A program made the translations under genes and the position numbers. DNA of 64,000 nucleotides, taken from contig NC_068561.1 of the NCBI RefSeq assembly GCF_022201045.2, forward strand, positions 24,930,501 through 24,994,500, read 5' to 3'. Each line of letters opens with the position of its first letter. Position 1 is the first letter of the stretch. The notes under the pieces were generated by a model that saw only the letters and a list, made by a program, of their open reading frames with translations, was not told where the DNA came from and ran no database searches. Shown here piece after piece: positions 1 to 11,788 of this stretch. This DNA is from Citrus sinensis. Its lineage: Eukaryota; Streptophyta; Magnoliopsida; Sapindales; Rutaceae.

Positions 1-857
1 TGTTTTTGTTGGGATTGATACTGGTTCTTACGCAATACAGGCTAATTTTGAAAAATAAATAAATAAAGGATTTGAATTGATATTGATTCAATGTTGAGCT
101 TATCATTTTGTTAATATTTTTTTTTAAAAAAATTAGTAGTTATTGAATAAGTATATAAATATAATACAATATTAATTATATATTGTTATAGATGTAGATA
201 TGGTAATTAAAAGATTATAAAGAGTTGAGTACAATTCAGTTCAGCACTTAATCTAAATCTAAAAAATTAAATTAAATATTGAACATTTGAATATGTCATT
301 TCTTAATGAAAGAAAGATAAAAAAATCTAAATCAGTCATGAATTTAAATGTGACCTAATTTATTTTTTTTCCAAAAAAGGAAAAAAAACATACTTGTTGG
401 CAACTCAGGACTTTTTATCACATTCTTCATCTCATAAAATTAAAACCTAACATGCCTTGTATGCATGAACAAGCTTAAGTTTGCGCTTCAAACTCAGAAG
501 GCGTCAAGGAATTAATTAATAATCCAACCTTACGCTTGGTAAGAATTAAGTTATTGCTTTGATCCGATCATCCAATTAATCGATTTAAGTATTACGTTTA
601 ATTAATTATATTAATTTCTCTAGAATTTTATCAGAATCATTACATATATTCATTTTTTTTAATCCATTTCATATGTTGCTTACTTGCTTCTACATTAGAT
701 AAATGAGAGACAGAGAGTAAAGCATAGACCCAATTAAAATCTCCTTCGTTAACCCCGCCATAGTTTTTGTCACGTTTCCTCCTCGAAAATGATCATTTGG
801 GTCCCACCTTTTTATTTATTTATTTTTTTGCCCTTTTTCATTTTTTTTAATTGGGAC
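1..857. other. AT-rich intergenic DNA, no gene seen
   Basis: I find no open frame with recognisable protein similarity, no RNA gene and no repeat with clear borders. The stretch is AT-rich with A/T homopolymer runs. Confidence 0.6.
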
Positions 858-860
858 TTA

Positions 861-1479
861 GGCGGCGTTTGTTTTTTTGTTTGAAATCTGAATAGATCTG
901 AATTAGTCTAAATTCTGAATAGGTCTGAATGTCTGAATCTGAATAATATGTTTGTTTTTTCGTCTGAATCTCAAAAAATAAATATTAAGTTGTTTGTTTT
1001 TTTCAACTTAAAAAGCTGAAAATATGTACTTTTACATTTGTATCCTTATTAAATTTGAATATCAAATAAATAATATATTAAATACCACAATATTTTAACA
1101 TTTATAAGTAAAACTATATTCAAGTGAATACATAATTATTTTAGAATTTTAATATATAAAATACCATAAATTTTAAATTTTACAATATATAATATAAGAA
1201 AGACAAAACATGGATATTTTTATGTGGGGTAAATATCTATGGGTGAGTTTTGGGATAGACATGAAAAATAAATTATAAAACAGGGATATTTTTGACATTA
1301 GCAAGTAATTGACTTAATTCAGATTTCTCCATTAAGTAAAAGTCAAAAAAATTAGCTTATTTTATTAAGTCAAAATTATCTAAAAAGTCTCATTAAGTTA
1401 TAAAAACAAACACCTCTAATTAACTTAATTAATTAAGTTAAGTCACTTTAAGTCATTAAGTTAAAAAACAAATGTCACC
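861..1479 (+). mobile_element. Harbinger/Tourist-type MITE, copy 1
   Basis: A 619-bp element bounded by TTA direct repeats (858-860 and 1480-1482). Its ends are imperfect inverted repeats: GGCGGCGTTTGTTTTTT on the left, and the complement of GGTGACATTTGTTTTTT on the right. A TTA target duplication and GG-starting ends with a GTTTG motif are typical of PIF/Harbinger MITEs. It has no coding capacity. A second copy of almost the same length lies in opposite orientation at 62669-63288, which confirms both borders. Confidence 0.85.
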
Positions 1480-1482
1480 TTA

Positions 1483-2272
1483 GTCTTTCCTTTTTCATTC
1501 AGTAATTAATTAGTAAAAAAAATGAAATATAAAGCTTTGATGTTGCAATCTGGCCAAAGTAAAGTACTCTGCGTTTCAGTATGGGACCAAAATCATATGT
1601 CACATTCTCAATATCTTATTTTCTAAACCCTAATTGACAAAGACAGATGAGCTTTAATATCTATGAAGTGCATGTTGATTAATTAATTAATCACTTCCAT
1701 AATTTTGATGCCTTGTGCGGCACTTTTTCCCAATGCATCCATAAGAAACTGGATCTACATAATTTGGGCGTGAGGTACAATAATGAAACGTATCTAAATA
1801 GATTATTCTAATAATCTAATTTGTTTATCTTTGAAAAAACAATTTGTGATTGAGACTTGTTCAATTGGTAACAAGAAGAGCATACACTTGTGTTGTGTTT
1901 TATTAATTAATTAAGGGAAATATGAACTTTAAGGAGTATCAAGATAGTAGGAAGTATGAACATCCCACAAAAGAGGAATAGTTCAGCTTGTTGTTTATGC
2001 CCTCTCGGGAAAAATGAAAAAAAAGAAGAAAAACTTGTCGTTCTTGCCAATAATTTAAGATTAATTGATTATGCAAATGGAACGATTTGATCTTGAATTG
2101 GGACCCGTGCCTTTACCGACAACAGTTCTTAAACTAAAATCTGTGAAATGTTGTTTCTAAATGCAACCCATTTCACTCGAAAAAGAATTTTCATTCATCT
2201 TAATCCATACTTGTAGAAAGTAAAAAATGTTTTTGATGCTATGAGGGCATGTTTACCACTAGACTATAAGGT
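1483..2272. other. AT-rich intergenic DNA, no gene seen
   Basis: Nothing recognisable on either strand; short random frames only. Confidence 0.55.
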
Positions 2273-2275
2273 TAA

Positions 2276-2531
2276 GAGTGTGTTTGGAATTGAGATTGAT
2301 CAGTTGTAACTTAAAAGGTACAGTACTAAAGTGTTTGGTAAACATTAACTGCTATACCTTAAAAGTTATGTTGACATGATTTTTCACTTGTTCATAAAAA
2401 ATTTATTATATTTTTAATAATTTTATTAAAATTATTATTAAAATTTTATATTTATTATATATTATTAATTTTTATTTCATAGTTACAATTTTTTTTTCCA
2501 CAGCAGCTGTAACTCAATCCTAAATAGCTCC
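2276..2531. mobile_element. Tourist-like MITE, 256 bp
   Basis: The element is flanked by TAA (2273-2275 and 2532-2534). The left end, GAGTGTGTTTGGAATTGAG, is inversely repeated with mismatches at the right end (complement GGAGCTATTTAGGATTGAG). The centre is AT-rich. Size, TAA duplication and the TTTGG motif fit Harbinger/Tourist MITEs. There is no second copy in the window, so the borders rest on this copy alone. Confidence 0.6.
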
Positions 2532-2534
2532 TAA

Positions 2535-4487
2535 GTATCATACGAATTAAAATATAAATCAAAATCATTGTCCTTGATTATAGGCTGTAATTGTATAATA
2601 TTGTCTACTTATTGGATGGAAGAATGTGAATTACTAATAATGTTTATTTATTAAAAATATAAAAAATTAAGAATGAATTTTAAATGAGGCCCATAAATTT
2701 AAGAATAAAGAATGAAAGTTTTATTTTTACGGGAAGATAAGAATGGAAGTAGATGAATAAGAATGGAAAATTTACATAAGTAATAATAGCAATAAAAAAA
2801 GTAACAATGTACCTCATAGCTTAAACACTTGAAGTTACATGTATGTAATTTACAATCCTCTCACATAAATAGTGAGTGGACTCACACCATTCATTATTCA
2901 TATAAGAGGGTTATAAGTTATAAATATTTAACTTAGCATTAGCCTAAACACTTTTATATTATTGACTTCCTAACTATTTGAAGATACTAAACTGTGGCTA
3001 CGGTGCCCAAGCTGGATCCTGGATTCTATAACAAACATCTCCCGTCATCCCACCATCCGATTTTCTTTTGTTTAGTTTCTCACTCCACATCCAACCGCAT
3101 CCAACGGCTGATGCTGCAGTCTGTGGCTTACAGATTCTGTAAGCTAGTCAAGTCCTTCTATGGGAGCTCAATTTGATTGCCATTTTATTCTGACAGTTCT
3201 TACCAACTCATGAATCTTGGGATTGACAAACAAAGTTGTCTGATATGGGCTTCCGTTTCAGTGTCTTTAGAGCTCTTCTACAAGCGAAGGATGATTTGAA
3301 TGAACATGTGTTCTACTGCAACTCATTCATTAATAAATAGACAGCAAATTTGAATAGAGCTTCATCAAGAGCATCAATAGTCAGTAGGCCATATATATAA
3401 CTTGATAACTTTTTCAAACATTAAAAAATTAGATCCGGTTATGGTGAAATTACTCCATTATAAAACATTGTTAATAACCACGCAATTATATTAATAATTT
3501 ATTTTGTATTATTTATCACTTTTATGGTGTGACTGTAAGGCAGTAATCTACATTGGAGACAATTTCAAGTTTTCAATCTTGAAATTGCTAACATTAACTA
3601 TTGTGAAGCAATTTCATTGCTCAATCTGTCAATTTTCAGTGCTTTCGAATTGATACCAATCAGCAACAGTGGACAGTAAATACTAAGTTTGTGGGTATTA
3701 AATGCAAAACCCTGCAGTTAAAAGAGAATTTTCAGCGACTAAGTTTACGCAAATCTTTGTGAGACATCATTGTCATTTACAATTTCACACTCAGTTGCCA
3801 AGAAAGAAACACACAACACTAAAAGTGAAAAGTAACATCTTGAAGAAAGCCTGTTCACTGCAAAAGAATAAAGTACTTGGCCACGTTTTCTTTCTTTTTT
3901 CTAGTGAAAAGCAAAGCACTTGCACTTCATATAACCAAGCACCACTAGGAAACAATTGAAGTAACCAGAATCCAATACAATGAAAAGAAAATTCACAAAA
4001 GAAAATATCAAAATGAAAGCGACATCACATTTTATCGACGGATGCATCCACAATTCTCCACAACTGTAAAACTTTACTATGAGTTGTCTAGTGTCGAATT
4101 TCATCTTTTTCTAAAGGTCATTTGCAGATAAAGTTTAAGAGAATAACTGGGTGAGTTCAGGAGTTGTTTTGCTAAGGGAAACATATGGAAAGAGCTTAAG
4201 ACCCACCATTTGAAGGACCACAGTGAGGAAAGACAAAATCACAACAAAAGTGGCTTCAATTTTTGGTCTCTTTTGGGAAGTAAAGGAAAGCATGTTTCAT
4301 CTTTCAAGCGGATTGCCAATCCTTACAAGCAAGCAAACTAAAGAATCAAATAATCACAGACAATGTTGATTCAGAAAAGGATAAAATCTTTAAAGGAGAT
4401 AAGATTTCATTAAGAACATGAGAATACACAGCAAAAATTTAATTAAAACCTCAAGAATAATCAGTACATTTTCGCAGCCAAAGTTCA
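2535..4487. other. Intergenic, 3' of the kinase gene
   Basis: No supported gene. A less AT-rich patch at about 2990-3310 holds only a 60-codon open frame without recognisable similarity. The last few hundred bases before 4488 are probably the 3' UTR of the minus-strand kinase. Confidence 0.5.
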
Positions 4488-6534
4488 CTAGAAAAATTCA
4501 AAATCTAAGAAAGGGCCTGAAGACCTATCCGAGTCTGTAGCTCCTTTGTCATTTTGAGGTATGGGTGTCCTCTGTTTGTGATTTATAAATGAGAGATCAA
4601 CCGGTTTTGGAATTTCTGGAGGGTGAGTGCTGCGAATCAATGCCCAGTTAACACTTTCAAAGAAAGGATGCTGTTTAATCTCTGTGGCACCTCTTTTGAA
4701 CCCTAATCTCTTTGGTGGGTCCTTAACAAGGAGACCCCGGATTAAATCCTTAGCAGCAAAACTGATTGACGATCCCTCTGGAAATTTTAGGGGCTGACCT
4801 ACGACATTGAATAATGTCTCCCTGTTTCCATTACCTTTAAATGGTGTTCTTCCAAGCAGTAATTCATAAAAGAAAATACCAAATGTCCACCAATCAACAG
4901 CACTTCCATGGCCATCTCCTCTTATTATCTCAGGAGCTAAGTATTCATGGGTCCCAACAAATGACATGGAGCGGGCACTAGTTGGTTCTGCGATAAGTAC
5001 GGGAAGAGAATCCGAATTTGTGAGACTTGTTTTTTCACTTTTCACCTTTGTTGTCTTGGACTTGAGGAAACGAGGCTTAAAGCAAGATGGTTGTAAGCAA
5101 GAAGGCTCCACACAAACAGGTAATTTGCAGGCTGGATCTATGCATGATGGCTGAATACAGTAAGAAGATATTCTGCAAGCTGGGTCATCGCTGGACTGAA
5201 CAAGCTTAGGACTTACAAAACATCTTAATGACAAATCAAAGTCAGAGAGCATTATGTGACCATCCTCCCTCACCAACACGTTTTCAGGCTTTAAATCCCT
5301 GTAAACCACACCCATCATGTGCAGATACTCAAGTGCAAGAAGCACTTCAGAAGCATAAAACCTGCAAAAATTATCACAAATTAATCATAACTTTGAATGT
5401 TGAAATGTTTACTGATGGAATTAGAGCAATACTCACCAGGCAGTGTGAATCAATTGGGAGAAACCAAAAAAAAAAAAAAACAACATCCACAACAGTGTAA
5501 GTGCTATACTAGGTTATTACTAATCTTCTTAATGCCTTCAGCCATAGGCTACACTGTTAATTTCCTACTAAAAAACGTAATGTGACTGGAAAAGAGAAAC
5601 CAAAAACTGATGATTTCGGTAAATTTACAAAGCCCGGCTTGAAGAGGTGCACCAACCGGACTGTTAGATGGATACTAGAACATTTCTGTTCAAGTGTAAG
5701 AAGATAGATTTTCTTGTACCAACAAAACTAGACCATTCATTATCATCAAGTAAAGATTTGCAAATTGCAAAATTATCCTAAATTAACACTCATATTTCTC
5801 GCTAACAAATGTAAATCAAATTGACGAACAGATCAAGTTAAAAAAAAAAAAAAAGAGCAACTTCAAACTCGGGTACCAAGAACTGACCTTGTTGCTTGTT
5901 CCGAAAAATGCTTGCCGGGCTGGCGCTGCCGGAGAGTATGAAGGTCTCCACCGCTACAAAACTCCATCAACAAGCAAGAAAACTTGTCAGTCTCAAAATG
6001 TGAGTACAGGGTAGGCAAAAATGGATGATCCAACAAGCTTAAAATCTCTCTCTCAGTTTGTGCTCTCATCAACTTCTTCCTCCCAGCTAACATACCTTTA
6101 TCCATCACTTTCATAGCAAACAAACAACCCATGTCTCTCAATTCAGCCAAGTATACACTCCCTATATCACCACAACCAAGTTTCTTCAAAAGCCTAAAAT
6201 GTCCCAACCCCAAGTCCCCATCTTTACTTTTCACACATTGCACTGCATCCCATTTCATGTCATTGCCTTTGTGAGGTTTCGAAAGGCAAGCACTCCTAAA
6301 ACTAGCCTCATTTGCGTCACCAGTACTTAAACTACTCTTTCCACTCTCTTCTTCACTATGAGCAAGACAATCAACACCCTTTTTGGCTTCAATAGTGGCA
6401 TTGCTCAAGTTACTACTCACACTAGTATCAGACCCAGAAACAGTACTACTGCTACAAAAACTTACGCTATGCATGCTGATACTAGTTACAGACTCAGTGT
6501 CATAATTTGTAGCGCTATTGAGTTGCTTATTCAT
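4488..6534 (-). CDS. AGC-VIII (D6PK-like) Ser/Thr protein kinase, two exons
   Basis: Exons 6534-5888 and 5361-4488 join in frame (donor GTCAGT, acceptor TTTGCAG) to give 506 residues. Seen in the protein: a Ser-rich N-terminus (about 1-110), glycine loop LGCGDIGSV (119-127), ATP-binding Lys142 in FAMK, catalytic YRDLKPEN (Asp238), and DFD instead of DFG at 256-258. Between DFD and the activation loop ([12 protein letters not shown]) is a long insert with repeated CxxPxC units. The C-terminus ends in FLDFEFF, a PDK1-docking-like hydrophobic motif. DFD plus a Cys-rich insert defines plant AGC-VIII kinases, and the CxxPxC insert points to the D6PK/AGC1 clade, which acts at the plasma membrane and phosphorylates PIN auxin exporters. 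The syntenic Arabidopsis kinase should be At5g40030 (recalled). The intron is 526 bp. Which AGC1 member this is, and its substrate, cannot be told from sequence. Confidence 0.93.
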
Positions 6535-7835
6535 GCTTAAGACACTATGGTGCGACTGTTTGATGAAATGCCTAAAAGAAGGAAAACTTTTTTTTTTTTT
6601 TTGGGTTAAGAATTGAGGAGGTCAAGGTTGATATGACCGAGGTGGTCAAAGTGAGCGAGGGAGACGCGGGCTTATAACACAAGGAGGGTTAAAACGGCAT
6701 TCAAATTTGAAATGTGAGTTGTGTTTGGGGTCATTTTTTTATTTCTCTCTCATTGTGTACAGTGTCCAAGAATGTGTTACAGCTTGGAGACAAAACAAAG
6801 CACAGGCCACACAGAGAAAGAGAGAGAGAGAGAGGAAGAGAGAAGACCCAATTCACGAGGAAGACAGAAGCCATTCAGATTTTCTAAACAAAGATTATAT
6901 AAAACAAACAAAACACTAACCAACACCGTTACTCTGGTTTTTAGAAGGATAAGATAATACGGTGTTTCAAAATTCTCATGTGAGGATTCCTGCTCTTGCG
7001 TGCCTTTTATTGGCAACGTTAGCAACTCTATTATATGTACAAAGACCATTTTGGACAATAAAACCCTTTAAGTAAAATAGTATTTACTGTGGACTGTGAT
7101 AGACATGTACGGTCGGCCAACCTGCTATCTCACTGAGGAGAATATTGTCTAAAATGTTCTAATTTCGCTACTAAATTCGGCCTAACTGTTTGAAATTTGA
7201 TGCGTAAGCCTTGGTTTCATCTTATAATACATTAAATATTAGTTTCGTATCAGTGCATGAATCAATAGAATTTATGTGTATACACTTAAAAGATGAAGCC
7301 CTCTGATACTGCTGCTGGTATGCTTGGCAGAAATTACATAACACAGAGACCCACTTGAGGCAGGGGTGCCATAATCATATTTGTTCACAGTATGAGCTGA
7401 CCATACTGATAGATATATAATATTTCATTTTACTACTTATGCACAATTGATAGATATATGATGCTTTAATGATGAAATGCCAAACCTTGTTTAAGTTAAT
7501 TTAAAAAAAGAAACACCGATGATACTTACAAGTCATCTAATGTTTTACATTTGGCTGTAAGTGCTTATTTCCCTTCCCACAAAGCAATTCCATATTGTCC
7601 ATTGTTTAAACTTGTACTGCAAATTTCAGGTGAGTTTCTTCATTTTTCTTCCGAGAGAGGATAATGATGATTACCATATAATTCTGGCATTTACTTTTCT
7701 CCAAAGATTGCCCACATCAAACCTTGAAGTGCAATCAAAGAAGAGACAGCACTTAAAATCTTTACTTCCAATTATATATATACTTTCTAAATATTCACCC
7801 CTTTCACCCAATTGCACTCAGAGTCACAAGTCGCC
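6535..7835. promoter_or_regulatory. Divergent intergenic region between kinase and TLP
   Basis: About 1.3 kb between divergently transcribed genes, so it should hold both promoters and 5' UTRs. A GA-rich run at about 6812-6845 lies in the probable kinase leader/promoter. No other element could be assigned with confidence. Confidence 0.45.
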
Positions 7836-8722
7836 ATGAAGTTGCGTGCTGCTTTCTTTCTTTGCCTGCTTTGGCATTTTATGCTATCTGGTAAGTTTAT
7901 TGTATAGTTTTTCTTTTTTCTTTTTTTTTCTTTATTTAAGGACTACTACTATATGGTTTAAATTAAATGTGATTTTGTGCAGGGCAAGTACAATCACGTG
8001 ATGTCACATTTTATGTGCACAACAAATGCCCCTTTCCGATATGGCCAGCAACTGCTCCTAATACCGGCCATCCGGTGATAGCCGATGGAGGCTTCTACCT
8101 CCCCTCCGGAGAGACTGAAATCATCTCTGCCCCATGGTCCTGGAGCGGTCGAATTTGGGCAAGAACAGGCTGCAATTTTGCCTCCAATTGGAAACCAGCA
8201 TGTGAAACGGGTGACTGTGATGGAAGACTAGCGTGTAGTGGCCTAATAGGCACACCACCGGCCACATTAGTTGAAATTACACTGGCAGCAGATAGAAACA
8301 AGCCAAGTTTTTATGATGTGAGCTTAGTTGACGGCTATAACCTTCATGTAATGGTCACAACAAGGCAAATATCAACAAAATGTACAATCAACGGATGCCG
8401 AAAAAACATGAATATTTTCTGCCCACCAGAACTGCAGGTTTTGAACGAAAATAGACAAGTCGTGGCTTGCAAAAGTGCATGCTTGGCCTTCAATCTTGAC
8501 TCATTTTGTTGCAGAAATGAGTTTGGTACTCCCGACAAATGCAAGCCTAGCTTGTACTCAAAGATATTTAAGGATGCTTGTCCTGCTTATTATAGCTATG
8601 CGTATGACATGCCTGCACCTTTGGTAAGTTGTGTTTCAGGAGAATTTGTGATCACATTTTGTCCTTCTGGATGGGGTGAAGGTGAGAGCGAAAGTGAAAA
8701 TATTGCCTCTACTTCCATATAG
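7836..8722 (+). CDS. Thaumatin-like protein (PR-5 family), two exons
   Basis: Exon 1 (7836-7890) encodes only the signal peptide start, MKLRAAFFLCLLWHFMLSG. The intron (GTAAG...GTGCAG, 92 bp) is followed by exon 2, 7983-8722, giving 264 residues. Cleavage is likely after VQS near residue 23. The mature part has all 16 cysteines of full-size thaumatin-like proteins (eight disulfides) and the family signature around CETGDCDGRLACSG. The segments DVSLVDGYNL, CPPELQV and SACLAFNLDSFCC are also typical. The protein is extracellular or vacuolar; members bind or cut beta-1,3-glucans and respond to pathogens. The tail after the last Cys (SESENIASTSI) is short and polar. The small first exon is usual for the family. 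A polyadenylation signal lies at 8818-8823. Glucanase activity is not assured. Confidence 0.93.
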
Positions 8723-8817
8723 TGTGTGTGTGTGTGTCTGTTTTCTTCTTTTTTTTTTTTCAAGTGTATAATTTGCTGTCATTTCTTATTTGATGCTTAA
8801 AGCTTAGTTCTTATCCT

Positions 8818-8823
8818 AATAAA
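8818..8823 (+). promoter_or_regulatory. Polyadenylation signal AATAAA of the TLP gene
   Basis: A perfect AATAAA 96 bp past the TLP stop codon, in an AT-rich 3' region. Confidence 0.55.
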
Positions 8824-9072
8824 TTTGTACTTGGAAATTGTAAGTTCTATTGGTATTAAGCTTAGTTTCCACCTACATGTATAAATTACCTCTCATTTCT
8901 GAGAAATTCTAGAATACATTATAGCTTTCTAAGTAAACTTAACACCGATTTTTTTTTTTTTTTTTAAATCAAGAACATTGCTGAAAAAGCACCTCACTGA
9001 TATCCTGACTGATTACAAACCATTTTCAAATGGCGGGGAAGGGTGAACTGAGAGCTTTCTCAGGTCACACTC

Positions 9073-9200
9073 GGCCCATTTGAAAATATTGGGCTTCAAC
9101 AGCCCAACATTGAAATCCATTGCCAAGAGGCTTATCCAAGTATCGGAACTAGGGTTTTTCAGACACATAAATCCCGATAGCTGTCTATATAATAAACATG
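9073..9200 (+). promoter_or_regulatory. Orphan promoter-like block: site II motifs, telo-box, TATA
   Basis: Within 130 bp there are three GCCCA/TGGGC motifs (9074-9078, 9090-9094, 9102-9106), a telo-box TAGGGTTT (9150-9157) and a TATATAA box (9186-9192), in the order and spacing of plant promoters for ribosomal-protein and snoRNA genes. A pyrimidine-rich stretch follows at about 9232-9250. No protein-coding gene follows that I can recognise, so the block may drive a non-coding transcript or be the relic of a lost gene. Confidence 0.45.
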
Positions 9201-9259
9201 CAAGAAAAATCATCATCAACGGCACGACGACGGTCTCTTTCTAATTCTTTCATTGGAAA

Positions 9260-10330
9260 TCCAACACCTATACCCGAAATTTCCTCTCTACTATTATCCG
9301 CTTTGTTTTTTTTTTTTTTTCCTTTTCCAATTTTATTGAAATCATTTGGTCCGTGCTTCTTTCTGATTTAACCGTGACCGATGATCTTATATTGAACTTT
9401 TATTTTTTGGTATTATTATTATTTTTTTAATGTTCTTTTTTGGAGGTGAATAAATAAAGTGATGGCTCTATGATTAAATGCCTAATTACGGGCAATATAC
9501 GCTATTCCGATGTCAAATATGAGCAGAAACTTCCTTTGAATGAGGGCTTTTACTTTATTTGGTCTTTATCATTTTTATTTTATGTTTTTGGTTTCATTTC
9601 GTTTTCTCTTCCATGGCTGTGAATTTATCTTGCAGAAAATTTCACTCAAATTCAAATTCAATGTCGAGGAATTCCTGGACATAAAACTTGATATTATATC
9701 CTTAAAATTAAATCATACTGATAGTTCCAAATTTGTAATTCAATTTGCAGGCAATCTCTATTTCATTAAACAAATCAGCTGATTTATACTAGTATGATAT
9801 TTAATGTATAAAACCAAGGCAAAAATACCCAGTAAGTTGTGGTCTGTAACGACAAAAAGCAATTGAAAAGTTGTAAATTGATAAGACTGAATTGCATTTA
9901 AAACATAAATTGGCCAGGAAAAAAAGTTGCAAATTTGACGTGTATTTGAAGTTGAGGTCTTGATTGAGCATTTGATTGTCAAGAATTTGGGTGCACAAAG
10001 TAGAGAATCGATGCATGGTTGGCTCTGCGTTGAGTCCACCATCTGAAATGGTAATCAATTTCCAGAGTTAAAGAGGTAATTTTTCTCTTCATTATTGGTT
10101 TTTCATTTCTGGATATGAGGTAACTTTTATTGGTTAATGTTGATTATTGGCTTGAAAATGATACAACCAAAAATTGTTTCTAAGACACTTCAGTACTGTA
10201 CTTGACATATTTTGGGAGTAGAAAAATGAAATTTCCCAGTGAGATTCAGGGCTTTCTTGGAAGATTGATATCAAGAAAACAGGCTTATTGGAATCTGTCC
10301 TCATGTTTTGAATGGAACGCGCTTGCTACA
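9260..10330. other. Intergenic, no recognised gene
   Basis: Downstream of the orphan promoter I find no protein family, and no C/D or H/ACA snoRNA that passes by eye. Several RTGATG-like and CTGA-like words occur but do not pair into a convincing box C/D unit. Confidence 0.4.
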
Positions 10331-11090
10331 ACCTAAAATCCTGTCATTCTTATGTTCCCATTTGGACATCAGTCTCACAACAGGTGCTGGCGCAGTTCCA
10401 TTTACTGTTTTTATTTTTATAAATAATATCGATTCTGGTATTCTGATTAATGCGATACATTGCATCACCAGTCTACTTGTATGAGCTGACATTTCAAGTT
10501 TGCGTTAGGTCAAGTTATTGAAGCTTCAATTGATAACAATATTATGTTATGTTATTGAACTCCATCAAAGAAAGGGGCATTTTTTGAAAAAAGTTTTCTG
10601 AACTGGGTTTGTCCAGTTCCTCAATTTTCAGAAACACCTGGAACTAATCTTATGAGTTGCAATTTCATCTTGTCGGTGCCTCTTCTGTTTGCTTAACTCG
10701 TTTATTTATTTTTTTATCTTTTAATTGTTTCTTAGAGTTGACTCGTCTTTCTCATGGAGTCATGGTCCCATTTGGGCATCAGTCTTACAGCATCTGCTGG
10801 TGCAATCCCCTCTACTGTTTCTATGTTTATATAATATGAAATTTTGTTAGTTTGATTAATTAATGGAAAAACATTGCATCACATGTCTATTTGAAGGAGC
10901 TAACTTTGAAGAGACTTTTCGGGTGTGTTAGATCAAGTCAGTGGAGATATTTCTCCCTCTTTTTTTTTTTTTTGTGGTTGTAAATTTTCTGAACTGGGTT
11001 TGCTCAGTTTCTGACTGATTAGAAACGGCAGGAACTATTCTTATGAGCTGCATTTTCTCAATTTTATTTTTATTTTCTTCTTTTGTTTTT
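10331..11090 (+). repeat. Dimer of a ~410-bp module upstream of ATPase copy A
   Basis: The word TCCCATTTGG recurs at about 10356 and 10766 (period 410). Each module carries a conserved first part (CATCAGTCT...GTGCTGG) and, about 240 bp later, GAACTGGGTTTG within a small hairpin (stem GAACTGG 10600-10606 with CCAGTTC 10613-10619). The same dimer recurs at 14195-14990 upstream of ATPase copy B, so it was copied with the gene. Its function is unknown. Confidence 0.7.
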
Positions 11091-11149
11091 TATTTAAAAA
11101 AATCACCCTATAGATGTTGACCTTGCGGCAATTGCTAAGTTACAACATA

Positions 11150-11272
11150 GGAGCCCCCTAAGTTACGTTTAACGTAGCTTACGCCACACACAGCAACAGT
11201 ACCACATTGGTGGGACCCGCTACTGTTGCTGTGTGTAATGTAAGTTACGTTAAACATAATTTAACACTGGCC
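11150..11272. mobile_element. 123-bp Mutator-like MITE in the promoter region of ATPase copy A
   Basis: Flanked by a perfect 9-bp duplication TACAACATA (11141-11149, 11273-11281). The element is nearly a palindrome: CACACAGCAACAGTA on the left is mirrored by TACTGTTGCTGTGTG on the right, with GTTTAACGTA-type words outside. The related region upstream of copy B has a single TACAACATA (15002-15010) and no element, that is, the empty site. The bases left of that site differ between the copies. A 9-bp duplication indicates a Mutator-type transposase. Confidence 0.8.
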
Positions 11273-11706
11273 TACAACATAACTTTCAATTGACCTAAAA
11301 ATAATTGTCCATGAACTCCTAGTTGTTCGACAAGCAACTTAAGAAGGACATCTAACCTTTGCTAAATAGGAAAGGAATGGAGGTGGAAAAAAAGTTTAAG
11401 GTTTTTGCCGTCCGATTACAACCTTTCAATTTTATGGCATGCCGCTTGACCATCCATCATCAGCAACAGGTTAAAAAAAAAAAAGAATCAACATTGACTT
11501 TGATTTTCTCTGTTCTTCTTAGCTAACTCCTATTTAACTATATTAGAAGTCACCCAGAAACTTACCATGCAATGATGTGTAGCCTTGTATCTTAATCAGC
11601 AAGGCACAACCTTGACTCTTAAGTCTTTGCGGAAGCCACTCAGAAGAAAACAATTAGGCAATGATGGGGATGGCTTCATAGCCGTGATCAGCAAGCCAAA
11701 ACACAA

Positions 11707-11714
11707 TATATAAG
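11707..11714 (+). promoter_or_regulatory. TATA box of ATPase copy A
   Basis: TATATAAG lies 75 bp before the ATG, in a 180-bp block (11605-11788) that is nearly identical to 18396-18578 upstream of copy C, where the box reads TATTTAAA. This block is absent from copy B. Confidence 0.55.
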
Positions 11715-11788
11715 ACCCTTCTCCACACTAACCTTACAGAGTTTATATACTAGTTTTGTCTAAAATAGCTAGAGAGTAACGTAGCAAA

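Noticed and set aside
2994-3176. 60-codon open frame beginning MATVPKLDPG in a less AT-rich patch
   Set aside because: No family similarity, and no splice context or neighbouring exon. It is likely chance.
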